From positions 441,120,028 through 441,184,027 of the forward strand of contig CM042688.1 in NCBI GenBank assembly GCA_023614405.1: 64,000 nucleotides of DNA, written 5' to 3'. Of this stretch, positions 35,912 to 46,771 are shown piece by piece. A program made the position numbers and the translations under genes. The notes under the pieces were generated by a model. It saw only the letters and a program-made list of their open reading frames with translations. It ran no database searches and was not told the origin of the DNA. The first letter of the stretch is position 1; each line of letters starts with the position of its first letter. This DNA comes from Avena insularis (Eukaryota; Streptophyta; Magnoliopsida; Poales; Poaceae).

Positions 35912-35928
35912 CCCCGGCAACAAAGCCA
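35912..35928 (-). other. Element B primer binding site (tRNA-Asp type)
   Basis: Minus strand TGGCTTTGTTGCCGGGG, 11 bases inside the LTR end, matches the complement of the tRNA-Asp 3' end except at bases 5-7. Asp primers are typical of Athila elements. Confidence 0.75.
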
Positions 35929-35939
35929 GAAAATAGTCT

Positions 35940-36090
35940 TGATGACACACAAGTATAGGGGGTGTATCGCAATATTTTTGATAAAGTGTCGAACCCAATG
36001 AGGAGCAGAAGGTGTTGACGAGTGGCTTGGAGCACGAATTATCTATAAATACTTAGCAAGCGGATTTTTAGGGGTTTTTGATAATGCAAA
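35940..36090 (-). repeat. Element B 5' LTR, first part
   Basis: Begins TGATGACAC, matching 29332 onward. Broken at 36090 by element C after GCAAA; resumes at 49134. Confidence 0.9.
36086..36090. repeat. Target site duplication of C, left (GCAAA)
   Basis: GCAAA precedes the LTR start TGTAACATT at 36091 and recurs at 49129-49133. The uninterrupted site ATGCAAATAAATAG is seen in the other B LTR near 29484. Confidence 0.92.
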
Positions 36091-37349
36091 TGTAACATTC
36101 CAAAACTTTAATCCAAGGTTATTAAGATCCAAATCATCAAAATTTCGGTTAACAAAAACTTTTCCAATTTAAAATTATTAAAGCATTCATATGTGTGTGT
36201 ATTTAAATAGGAGTTGTTTTGAATTGCCATGATTAAGTGATCCATTGCTTGTAAAATGATTCTTAGGTGAAATAAACATCATCTAGATCATTCCCAAACA
36301 AATCCCAAAGAAAAATAAATCAAAATGAATAAAATAACCAAATGGTCATTTGTGCCATTTTAATCAACATGCCTACTTTGGCTATTCCTAGGACTCAATT
36401 CTTAACAGAAATAAATGTGGATCCTTGCACCCCATGCTACTACATGTAATGATGTACCAAGGCCCACTTTGTGATCTGCCAAAAACTTTCAAACACTAAT
36501 TTTAAATGGCATTTGAAAATTGAATCTAGTTCATATGGGAACATCCCACTTATTCAAAAACCACTCAAATGAGCTTTATTTTCAAAACCAAGCAACCACA
36601 GATGATCAAGCATATGAATAACACACCCACCAAAAATCTTTTCAAAATTCAAAACTAATTTTCTTGTGGCCATTTTCACAAAAACTTGGCAGGCAGGAAT
36701 TACACCTAGTATTAGCACACTGTTTTCTACAGGGTTTTCCACCCAATTGACCTCAAATCACTCTCTCTATCTCCATTTGATCTAACCAAGCAATAAACAC
36801 CCCATCCACTATCCCCTAGCAGCAGTCCCACGCCACCCGGAGCACCATGCTCGCCAGCCAACCTTGCCAACACAGCAGCAGACCGCCCCTCTCTCTCTCG
36901 CCATGTGTAGGAGCTAGACCAGACCGCACCGCCACCCTTTGTCCCCTCCCCGAGCAGAGCCAAGCCATGGACCACCCATAGAGCGCCGCACCCAAAACGT
37001 CTGCACCATGCTGAGCACGCACCAGAGTGCCACACCCGACAAGCATGCACAGGCCGCGCCTCGACCACAGCCTGCGCTCACCGCTCAGCCACGAACCCAG
37101 GAACCGCCCGGACATGCCCGTTCATCGCCGTTTGACCCGCAGCCACCGCACGCCGTGTCGAACGTCGCCTCTACCGCTCAGAGCGTGAGCACCGCCCGAC
37201 CATTTGCCACCGCCCCTAGCAGCGCCATTACCCCGTAGAGAACCGCCAGGAGACCGCGCATCGATCGCTGCTCGCAGCCATGCCGCTAGCAGCCCGTAGC
37301 CATGTCGCCACCGTCGCCTGGCCACGCCGCGCTGTCCCGTCGTCGAGCC

Positions 37350-37357
37350 TATATAAG
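37350..37357 (+). promoter_or_regulatory. TATA box of element C 5' LTR
   Basis: CTATATAAGG at the end of a GC-rich U3. Transcription would start about 30 bp downstream (near 37380), giving a leader of about 290 bases with no ATG. Confidence 0.7.
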
Positions 37358-37669
37358 GAGGCCACCCCCAGCCTTATTCTGCACACCACTCACCTCCCCT
37401 CTCGCCACTGATCAGTCCCCACTTCTTCCCAGAGCCGCTCTAGCTCGTAGTCGTAGGAATTCCACCGGAGCTGGCCGCCTCTAGAGGAGAAGGGCCCCGC
37501 TGATTGCGACTACCCTAGGAGCTGCCTCGACCACCCCTGACCTTGCCGTTGTCCACCAGTTCGTTTGCCCGCCTCGCCGTCATCGCTGGAGCCCTGGTAG
37601 GACCCCTGAGCACCCCCACCGAGCCGCTAGGGTTTGTCCTCGCCAGTGACCTGTCCGTCGTCGACGACG

Positions 37670-39179
37670 ATGTCCAACCGTAGATCCTAGTTCTGACCGG
37701 TACCGCTTCGCGTGTAAATATCCGCTGACCGGTGGACCCCCCTATCAGCTATGCCCCGTGCCATGGAGTGCCATTGGGCCGGCCCGTTAGCTTGTCCGCG
37801 CGACCCATTTAATTCAAAATAGGATTTTTGTATTTTAGTTTGAACTTAGTTTTGTTCCCTAGTTCGAAAATTAATTCAGAGAGATATACAAATCCAAATG
37901 GATTGATTCCAATTTTGTTATAAAGCTACTGAAAAGATCTACCAAAGCCCGTTGGATTTAATTCAATTAGAGTTAGAGATATCTCCTAGTAAAAATAACA
38001 AGACAGCAGCTTTTGCACATTCACACATTTTTGTAAAATCAACCATGATAACTTTTGAGTTGATTCCAACTCTCAAAAATCACATTTAACCATACCTATC
38101 TGAATATGTAATATTATTAGGGTTTACATGCAGTGACTTTCGACTAGTACTAAAATAATGCTATATAGGCATTTCTAGTCACTTTAAATCACTAAATAAT
38201 GAACTTAAACCAAAGTAATTATGAACCAACCCTTAAATTACATTCCCATATGTTGGAATATGTGGTGATGACATGTTTCCACATGATCCCATATTTTAAG
38301 TGGTGAATATTAAATCTTAGTTAATTTTTCAATGAGTAGAAATTACTTTTCTTATATAAAAAGAATAAAACTAGTTAATAAAACTTGTCATGCTTGTGAT
38401 GATAACTGATCATCAAATGTGTGCCTTAGAGTGCTAATTAGACTAGTTAAGTATTGTTTGGTGATTGTGTACTCCGTATGTATTTATGGACGATAGTACC
38501 GACCAAGCTTTCGAGGAGGAGGAGTTCTATCAAGAGGAGGAAGAAAACTTCAACCACTGCACTACACAAGGCAAGCCATCATTAACAATGCAAGCTAACC
38601 CTTGCAAGTATAATGCTTAGTAAGCTAGAATTAAGCTAGATGATTGAGCAAAGATGCTTTAGGCATGCTTTGGTCATACCACTTTGACTATTACTTACCC
38701 CAAGTATTATTTTCAAGCTTTACTTCCTTTACTTTAACCAAAGTCTTTTACTTGTTTTGAAGGTAGCATAAAGAGTATAAAACTTGACCTATTTAGATAA
38801 CTTTAGATGTCATTCTATGGCATGAGATTGATCCCATCTTTCCACCTTAACCTAGTAGTTTAGAGTTAAATAAAAACTTGAGTCACTTTAGATGGGAACA
38901 CTTGGTGAAAATGAATTGAGAAAACCTTGGAATGATGATTCATTCTATTGAGATATTTTGACATGTGTTGAGAGACACAAATGGTTTATGATGGTGAAAA
39001 TGTTGAGGCATTATAGTTAATCTTAGAGTTAGTACTTTACATTAGAATTATACTACTTGTTAGTGGTAGTTTGCGAGTACTTAAAGAGTACTCATGGCTT
39101 TTGTCCCTGGCTATTCTCACAGCCAGACTATGAAGGAGATTACCAAGATGATGGCCAGCAGGACGGCTATGATAACTAG
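37670..39179 (+). other. Candidate LTR-embedded spliced mini-ORF, 5' LTR of C
   Basis: The first ATG downstream of the TATA box (37670) is followed after 10 bases by GTAGAT (donor-like, phase 1). The stretch 38490-38570 (81 nt) is open in the receiving frame, rich in Glu (QAFEEEEFYQEEEENF), and ends AG|GCAAGC, a GC-donor consensus. The acceptor CTCACAGCCAG|ACTATG at 39126 continues the frame as DYEGDYQDDGQQDGYDN with TAG at 39177. Predicted product 47 residues, strongly acidic. In this copy the acceptor of exon 2 reads ATGG instead of ATAG. Function unknown; splicing is inferred from consensus only. Confidence 0.4.
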
Positions 39180-39432
39180 GACTATCTGCCTTCGTCAGCA
39201 TTGCCTGTGCCCCTGAAGATGGACCCCACTGCTATGCTTATTATTTATTCCACTACTTGTTGTATTAAGACTGGATCATGAGATCCTTATTTGTGTAAGA
39301 CCTTATGTATGGTTTGTAATGGATGATGTACTGTGATATCCAATCTGTTATGTCTCGCAAAAATGGTAATCCTGGGATTGCGATGTATGACATAACAGGC
39401 ATCTGGGATTAAAAATCTGGGTGTTAACAAGT

Positions 39433-39445
39433 TGGTATTAGAGCC
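39433..39445 (+). other. Element C primer binding site (tRNA-iMet)
   Basis: TGGTATTAGAGCC lies three bases after the LTR end, one transition from the initiator-Met consensus. Confidence 0.9.
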
Positions 39446-39505
39446 ATCCTGACCATAGGAGACCCTAGTTAGAATGGACGTCCGAACAAAAACTTAATTT
39501 CCAAA

Positions 39506-39640
39506 CCAAGGTGAGTATTTATGAAAAACTATTTCCTTCTTTCTCAAAAATTCATATTCCTCAAAGTCCTTACATTACTACTTAAAATTTGACACACTTG
39601 ATCACTTCACTAATTTCCTCATCCTTAATTCTTGTAGATG
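39506..39640 (+). promoter_or_regulatory. Candidate major 5' splice site and first 3' splice site of element C
   Basis: CCAAG|GTGAGT (39506-39516) is a near-perfect plant 5' splice site 65 nt after the primer site. It is followed by an AT- and T-rich 127-nt stretch ending CCTTAATTCTTGTAG|ATG at 39637/39638, so that a spliced RNA would begin ORF0 with its ATG as first codon of the new exon. Retroviruses also place a major donor between primer site and gag. Confidence 0.5.
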
Positions 39641-40408
39641 GAGACTCGGTTCAGCAAGTTCTACTAGTTGGGAAACGGAGGTCAGCTGATCTTCGAGAGG
39701 GATCTGGATTCACTGTCGGAGTTATTAGGACGCCCGCATCCGGAGTTTCTTGGAGCTCAACTTCCAGGACCTCCAGGAGGAGATTTACAGTGGCTACTCA
39801 CCGTTGATCTTAGAGGAAGCATCGAAGCACCAATGTCCGTGAGAATCCAGTTCTCCGTAAGAGAGAACAACTGGCTAGATGGATTAGCTAGGGCAATGCA
39901 TGAATCTCTCGCATGTCTATGTGCCCTTAGTGTCAACCAACTCCATGGAACTCGTTTTGCTCACTATGCAAGACGTGACTTCATGGGAATGTCAATGGAT
40001 ATGCCCAGTCACCCGGAGCTGAAGCGTCAAGTGGAGAACCTTGACTTCATGTTGTACGATCGCCTGAAGGAATTGGACAATGCTAGGGAGTTCGCCAATC
40101 ACAACCGTTCCATTGCTGCCCAGAAGGCCTAGACTTTCTCACTGCTCGTCAAGGACCATCACTCTCTTCGCCTCCAGCGCGAAAAGAAGGATAGCACCAT
40201 CGCCCGTCTTTGCAAGAAGGTGGCCGACCTCGAGAAGACCGTCAAGGAGCAAGAAGCTCAGCTTGCAGCAAAGGAGGAAGAAGAGGAAGGTGAAGACATC
40301 CAGGGAGACATGGATTCTTACCTCAGCAATGATGATGACTTTCTGGAGGAGGATGATGTGGACTTCTACACTGACTATGAGGACTCCGACTTCATCGATG
40401 ATGAGTAG
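39638..40408 (+). pseudogene. ORF0: coiled-coil protein with acidic tail, upstream of gag (two stops)
   Basis: 257 codons from ATG 39638 to TAG 40406, with in-frame TAG codons at 39665 and 40130. The N-terminal 150 residues look globular (LARAMHESLACLCAL, RFAHYARRDFMG). Residues about 170-210 are a heptad-like charged helix (SLRLQREKKDSTIARL, LEKTVKEQEAQLAAKEEEEE), and the last 45 residues are very acidic (DDDFLEEDDVDFYTDYEDSD). It resembles neither gag nor pol. It could be an accessory nucleic-acid or chaperone-like protein; no family comes to mind. A 3' splice consensus abuts its ATG. Confidence 0.7.
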
Positions 40409-40624
40409 ATGCACTAGAGCACTGTCGTAGCATGAGATGTATCGGTCCCACTGTATCGTAGCTTGCAGAATGGTTCTTCAAACCATCTGTTTTCCTTTGT
40501 TGTTGTGGTGTGTGTTTGTATCATGTGCTTGTTTGCATGAATGAAATGAAGTTAGTTGCAAAACCTGAGTCAAACTCAAAGTTTTAGCTTGAAATCAAAA
40601 CCATGAACCTTAGAACTTTCCCTC

Positions 40625-40655
40625 TTACCCCTTTATCTACCTCAATCTTTAGATG
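40625..40655 (+). promoter_or_regulatory. Candidate 3' splice site at the gag start codon of element C
   Basis: A long pyrimidine run (CCCCTTTATCTACCTCAATC) ends in TTTAG|ATG exactly at the gag ATG (40653). Splicing from the donor at 39511 would skip ORF0 and place gag first. Confidence 0.5.
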
Positions 40656-43600
40656 ACTCGTGGGAACCAAGGAGGGAGCAGCTCGTCGCAAGACCCAATG
40701 TTGCAGATCTTGCAAAATCTCATCGCAGACAGAGAAGCAAGCAGGGCAGAACGCCAAGCTAATCTAGCAACACTGCAACAGATCGCCCAGATGGCTCTCA
40801 ACAACCAAGGGCATGGAAATCAGGATCATCGTGGATCCAAACTCAAAAACTTCCAGAATACTAATCCCCCAATCTTCAACCAAGCTGAAAACCCACTAGA
40901 TGCTAATGACTGGTTACAGACAATGGAAAACAACTTAGAAGTAGCAGGAGTTGATGACAACGAGAAAGTTCTCTTCGCCACCCACTATCTGGCGGGAGAT
41001 GCAAGAGCTTGGTGGACTAGTATCCGTAACATGAACCATGGTCAAGTGATGACATGGGAAGCCTTCAAAACCAAGTTCAGTCGCACCCACGTGCCGCAAG
41101 GTCTAGTCACCAGACTAAGAGATGAGTTTCACGACTTGAAGCAAGGCAGAATGACTGTGGTGGAATACCATGACAGATTCCTGTCGCTTGCAAGGTATGC
41201 CCCTGATGAGATCAACACAGAGGTCAAGAAGAAAGAGAGATTCCTGAACGGACTGCATGATGAGATGCAGACTGTCCTCATCAACATCCGTTTCAAGGAT
41301 CTCGAAGAGCTAGTAGACTCTGCCATTCAGATGGAAGGGAAGATTAATCAGGTAAACAACAACCGCAAACGTCGTATGATGCAGCAATCTGGATCCAGTA
41401 GTCACCACAAGTACCGGCCCAACCCCTCACCAAGATATTCACCAAGGAACAATCGACCCCCAATGTCTCGCCCCAGCTACCCCAACCGTAGCGGCGGCAA
41501 TGTAAAGTCTGGAGGAAACAATCATAACTCCGGCAGCTCCAACAATTTCAACCGTGCCCCTCCCAAGAATAACAACAACAACAACACTGCACCCAGAACT
41601 GGCAGCAATGTTGTGCCTGTCGCAGCAAAGGACAAGTCCCAGATCACCTGTTTCGAGTGTGGAGTGAAGGGTCACTATTCCAATGAGTGTCCCAAGAAGA
41701 CTGCCGCCACTACCAATGTAAATTCCCCAGCTCAACAGCAGCGTCGTGTTCAACCAGGGAGAAGGTTTGCCCGAGGGAACCCTCACAACCGCAACGGCCG
41801 TCTCTTCCACATGAACGCCGAAGAAGCCCAGGAAGCGCCAGATGTAGTGCTGGGTATGTTTTCTGTCAACTCAGTTTTAGCAAGGGTATTGTTTGATTCA
41901 GGAGCATCGCATTCATTTTTCACCGAAGAATTTGCATGCACTAGTAAGATTCACCCAACCAACCTGAAGCATGTCATGATAGTTCAAATCCCCGGTTCAA
42001 CTACAAAAGCTAGAAAAATTTGCAAAGTTGTACCTATCAGAATACATGGGATAGATTTTTATGCCAACCTAATTGTACTTGGAACCAAAGGATTGGAAGT
42101 AGTACTAGGTATGGAATGGATGCCAAGGCATAAAGGAATGATAGACTGTGCTAAGAAAGCCATCACCATGACCAGTAGGTCTGGAGTAACCGTAGAGCAT
42201 ATATCTGAAACCTTACCTCGTCAATTCAAGTGCAACAAGAGTCTAGACCTACCCACCATAGACCAAGTAAGAGTAGTCTTTGAATACCCCGACGTATTCC
42301 CAAATCAATTGCCAGGTATGCCCTCAGATAGGGATATTGAGTTAATTATCGAACTAATCCCTGGAACCGGACCCATAGCATAGAGACCCTATAGCATGAA
42401 CCCCTCAGAGTTAGTGGAACTCAAGAAGCAGTTAGATGCCATGTTAGCAACAGGCTTGATTCAACCAAGCGCATCGCCATGGAGATCACCAGTGTTATTC
42501 GTCGACAAGAAAGATGGAGGCAACCGTTTGTGCACATATTACAGAAAATTAAATGGCATCACCATCAAGAACAAGTACCCCTTTCCCAAGATAGAGGATC
42601 TATTTGATCAGTTGACTGGAGCTCAGGTATTCTCAAAGATTGATCTTAGGACTGGTTATCACCAACTTAAGATTCGTGCAACAGATATTCCAAAGACCGC
42701 CTTTACTACTCGTTATGGTGTATACTCCGTATATGGTTATGTCTTTTGGATTAACCAATGCCCCTGCTTATTTCATGAACCTCATGAATAAGATCTCTAT
42801 GGATTTCCTAGATAAGATCAACGATATCCTTATCTACTCCAAGTGACAAGAAGAGCATGAGCAACATCTGAGAATCATCCTAGAAACCCTGAGAGAGCAT
42901 CGGTTGTATGCCAAGTTCAGCAAGTGTGAGTTTTGGCTGAAGGAAGTAGGATTCCTAGGACATATTTTGTCTTCCAGAGGAGTCTTTGTTGATCCCACCA
43001 AGATCATAGATGTCGAAGAATGGGAAGCCCCAACCACTCAAACCCAAGTCTGTGCATTTCTCGAATTAGCGGGATACTACCGCAAGTTCATCGAAGGATT
43101 TTCAAGCATCGCCAGACCCATGACCCAATTGTTCAAGAAGGACAAGAAGTTTGAATGGACCAACAAATGTGAAGCCAGTTTCCAAGAGCTGAAGAAGAGA
43201 TTCATATCAGCCCCAATATTGATCATGCCAGACATCAAGAAGCCGTTTGATGTATATTGTGATGCATCCAAGATTGGTGTCGGCTGTGTATTGATGCAAG
43301 AAGGCAAAGTCATCGCGTATCTGTCTCGACAACTGAAGCAGCATGAGCAGAACTATCCGACCCATGATCTTGAATTAGCAGCCGTAGTTTTAGCACTGAA
43401 GACATGGCGTCATTACCTTATGGGTAATCGCTGTGAGATTTATTCAGATCACAAAAGCGTGAAGTATATTTTCACTCAGAAGGAGCTGAATATGAGACAA
43501 AGGAGATGGATAGAGTTAATCAAGGATTATGACCTTGACATTCACTATCACCCCGGCAAAGCCAATGTGGTAGCGGATGCTCTTAGCAGATTGCCTTGCA

Positions 43601-45159
43601 GGCTAAACACCATGATCAAGGAGAAGCAGCCAAGTTTGTATGAGGAGTTGGAGCAGTTTAGGACTGAGCTAGTTAGCAAAGGATTCTTAGCTAGCATTGA
43701 ACTTCAACCCACATTGATTAGCCAAATCAAGGAAGCCTAGAAGGGAAATGAAAGTATCGACGGAATCAAACATCGTATTGGTACAGGAAAGGTACCAGGA
43801 TTCACGAAAGATGAAGAAGGAGTTCTGTGGTAAAAAGGACGTATCTATGTGCCAGCAGATTCGGAGATGAAGCAAGTTATCATGAAGGAAGCTCATGATA
43901 CTCTTTATTCTATCCACCCCGGAGGAACGAAGATGTATCAAGATTTGAAAGAGCAATTTTGGTGGCACAAAATGAAGAGAGAAATTGGAAGCTACATCGC
44001 CAAATGTGAGATTTGTCAAAGAGTCAAAGCAAAGCATCAGAGACCCGTAGGATTGTTGCAACCTTTGCAGATTCCGGAATGGAAATGGGATTCCGTCGGA
44101 ATGGACTTTATCACCGCTTTGCCTACTTCCAGTAGGGGAAATGACCCAATCTGGGTCATAGTGGATAGACTGTCCAAGGTAGCTCCCTTCATACCTGTCA
44201 AGACTACCTAGCAGAGTGCGAAGCTAGCAGAGTTGTACATTGCTAGGATTGTTAGTCTGCATGGAACCCCCAAGACCATAGTATCAGATCGAGGAACCCA
44301 GTTCACCTCGAGATTTTGGCAGAAAGTTCAAGAAGGATTGGGAACCAAGTTGAATTTCAGCACCGCTTATCACCCGCAAACGGATGGACAGACTGAGAGA
44401 GTCAACCATATCCTAGAAGATATGTTAAGAGCTTGTTTGTTAGAGTACGGATCAAAATGGGAAGACTGCCTGCCTTTCGCAGAATTCTCATATAACAACA
44501 GTTATCTAGCTAGTTTGCATATGGCTCCATTTGAATTCCTATACGGAAGAAAGTGCCGTACCCCTTTGAATTGGTCGCAAGTAGGAGAGAGTCAGATCTT
44601 TGGACCCGACATTCTCCGAGAAGCTGAAGAGAAAGTTCACAAAGTCCGTGAGCATCTCAAGACTGCCCAATCCAGACAGAAGAGTTATGCTGACAAGAGA
44701 AGGAGAGACCCGACTTTCAATGTCAGAGATTTTGTATATCTCAAGGATTCGCCATTGAAAGGAACCCAACACTTTAGTCTGAAAGGAAAGTTAGCCCCCA
44801 GATATATTGGGCCCTTCAAGATTCTGAACCATCAAGGAGAAGTATCATATCAACTGGAACTGCCCGAAGAGATGTCAGCCATCCACAATGTGTTCCATAT
44901 TTCGTTACTTCGCAAATGCTTGGAAGTGCCGGAGAAGATGGAAGTTTTCAAGAACATCGATCACCGAGCTGTGGAGATCAACAATGACCTGACATATCAT
45001 GAAGTGCCCATCCGTATCCTAGAAGAAGCTTACAGAACCACCAGAACCAGGAGTATCAAATTTCTCAAGATTCAATGAAGCAACCATACCGAAGAGGAAG
45101 CCACTTGGGAGTAAGAAGATTACATTAGGACAGAGTTCCTAGATCTCTTTAGTTCCTAG
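40653..45159 (+). pseudogene. gag-pol: gag-pol polyprotein of a Tekay-type chromovirus, multiply disrupted
   Basis: Gag core (LAGDARAWWTSIR) is at residues about 108-120, zinc knuckle CFECGVKGHYSNEC near 333-346, protease DSGASHSFF near 418. Then come reverse transcriptase ([27 protein letters not shown]), RNase H ([33 protein letters not shown]), integrase (HHCC-type CEICQRVKAKH, GMDFITALP, SDRGTQFTSRFW, AYHPQTDGQTERVNH) and a chromodomain-like tail ending SNHTEEEATWE. Stops lie at 42381, 42844, 43738, 43831, 44209, 45076 and 45112, and one frameshift near 42730. The RT active-site stretch is shortened and reads INDILIYS. Final TAG at 45157. Stops are partly of the C-to-T or G-to-A type expected for methylated DNA. 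Confidence 0.93.
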
Positions 45160-45171
45160 TTTTCTTTTGTA

Positions 45172-45206
45172 AATCTCGGGACGAGATTTTGTTTAAGGGG
45201 GGAAGG
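45172..45206 (+). other. Element C palindrome and polypurine tract
   Basis: AATCTCGGGACGAGATTT (45172-45189), then TTAAGGGGGGAAGG (45193-45206) and the LTR start TGTAAC at 45209. Confidence 0.88.
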
Positions 45207-46455
45207 TTTGTAACATTCCAAAACTTTAATCCAAGGTTATTAAGATCCAAATCATCAAAATTAGGGTTAACAAAAACTTTTCCAATTTAAAATTATTAAA
45301 GCATTCATATGTGTGTGCATTTAAATAGGAGTTGTTTTGACTTGCCATGATTAAGTGATCCATTGCTTGTAAAATGATTCTTAGGTGAAATAAACATCAT
45401 CTAGATCATTCCCAAACAAATCCCAAAGAAAAACAAATCAAAATGAATAAAATAACCAAATGGTCATTTGTGCCATTTTAATCAACATGCCTACTTTGGC
45501 TATTCCTAGGACTCAATTCTTAACAGAAATAAATGTGGATCCTTGCACCCCCTGCTAGTACATGTAATGATGTACCAAGGCCCACTTTGTGATCTGCAAA
45601 AAACTTTCAAACACTAATTTTAAATGGCATTTGAAAATTGAATCTAGTTCATATGGGAAGATCCCACTTATTCAAAAACCACTCAAATGAGCTTTATTTT
45701 CAAAACCCAAGAAACCATAGATGATCAAGCTTATGACTAACACACCCACCAAAATTCTTTTCAAAATTCAAAACTAATTTTCTTCCGGCCATTTTCAGAA
45801 AAACTTGGCAGGCAGGAATTACACCTAGTATTAGCTCACTATTTTCTACAGGGTTTTGCCACCCAATTGACCTCAAATCACTCCCTCTGTCTCCACTTGA
45901 TCTAACCAAGCAATAAACACCCCATCCCCTATCCCCTAGCAGCAGTGCCACACCACCCCGAGAACCATGCTCGCCAGCCAACCTTGCCAACGCAGCAGCA
46001 GACCGCCCCCCTCTTTCTCTCGCCATGTCTAGGAGCTAGACTAGACCGCACTACCACCCTCTGTCCCCTCCCTGAGCAAAGCCAAGCCATGGACCACCCG
46101 CAGAGTGCCGCACCTGTACGCACCGCATCATGCCGAAAGTTAGAGAAAGGAGCGCTACCAAAGCGCAACACGCTACCGACCACAGCCCGCGCTCACCGCT
46201 CAGCGACGAACCCAGGAACCGCCTGGACATGCCCGTTCACCGCCATTTGACCCGCAGCCACCGCACGCCGTGTCGAACACCACCTCTGCTGCTCAGAGCA
46301 TGATCACCGCCCGACCGTTTTCCACCGCCCCTAGAAGCGCCATTACCCCGTAGAGCACCGTCAGAAGACTGTGCATCGATCACCACTCGCAGCCATGCCG
46401 CTAGCAGCCCGTAGCCATGTCGCCTAGGCACGCCGTGCTGTCCCATCGTCGAGCC

Positions 46456-46462
46456 TATATAA
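46456..46462 (+). promoter_or_regulatory. TATA box of element C 3' LTR
   Basis: Same CTATATAAGG context as 37350. It could read outward only through the mini-ORF into B LTR sequence. Confidence 0.65.
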
Positions 46463-46771
46463 GGAGGCCACCCCAGCCTTATTCTGCACACCGCTCACCT
46501 CCCCTCTTGCCACTGATCAGTCCCCACTTCTTCCCGGAGCCGCTCGAGCTCGTAGTCGCCGGAATTCCACCGGAGCTGGTTGCCTCTAGAGGAGAAGGGC
46601 CCCGCTGATTGCGACCACCCCAGGAGCTGCCTTGACCACCCCTGACCTCGCCATCGTCCACCAGTTCGTTTGCCCGCCTCGCCGTCATCGTTGGAGCCCT
46701 GATACGCCCCCTGAGCACCCCCACCGAGCCGCTAGGGTTTGTCCTCGCCGGCGACCTGTCCGTCGTCGACG

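Larger units (their letters stand above)
36091..39429 (+). repeat. Element C 5' LTR
   Basis: 3339 bp, TGTAAC...GTTAACA. U3 with a GC-rich end, TATA box at 37350-37357, GC-rich leader without ATG until 37670, then an AT-rich stretch. Contains the candidate three-exon mini-ORF 37670-39179. A deletion at about 39010 removed the block corresponding to 48136-48717, and a 14-bp gap lies near 38846. Confidence 0.93.

Noticed and set aside
39011..39012. MITE or short transposon as the cause of the C LTR length difference
   Set aside because: The extra 582 bp in the other LTR has no terminal inverted repeats or TSD and carries motifs shared with other LTR families, so it is ancestral LTR sequence.
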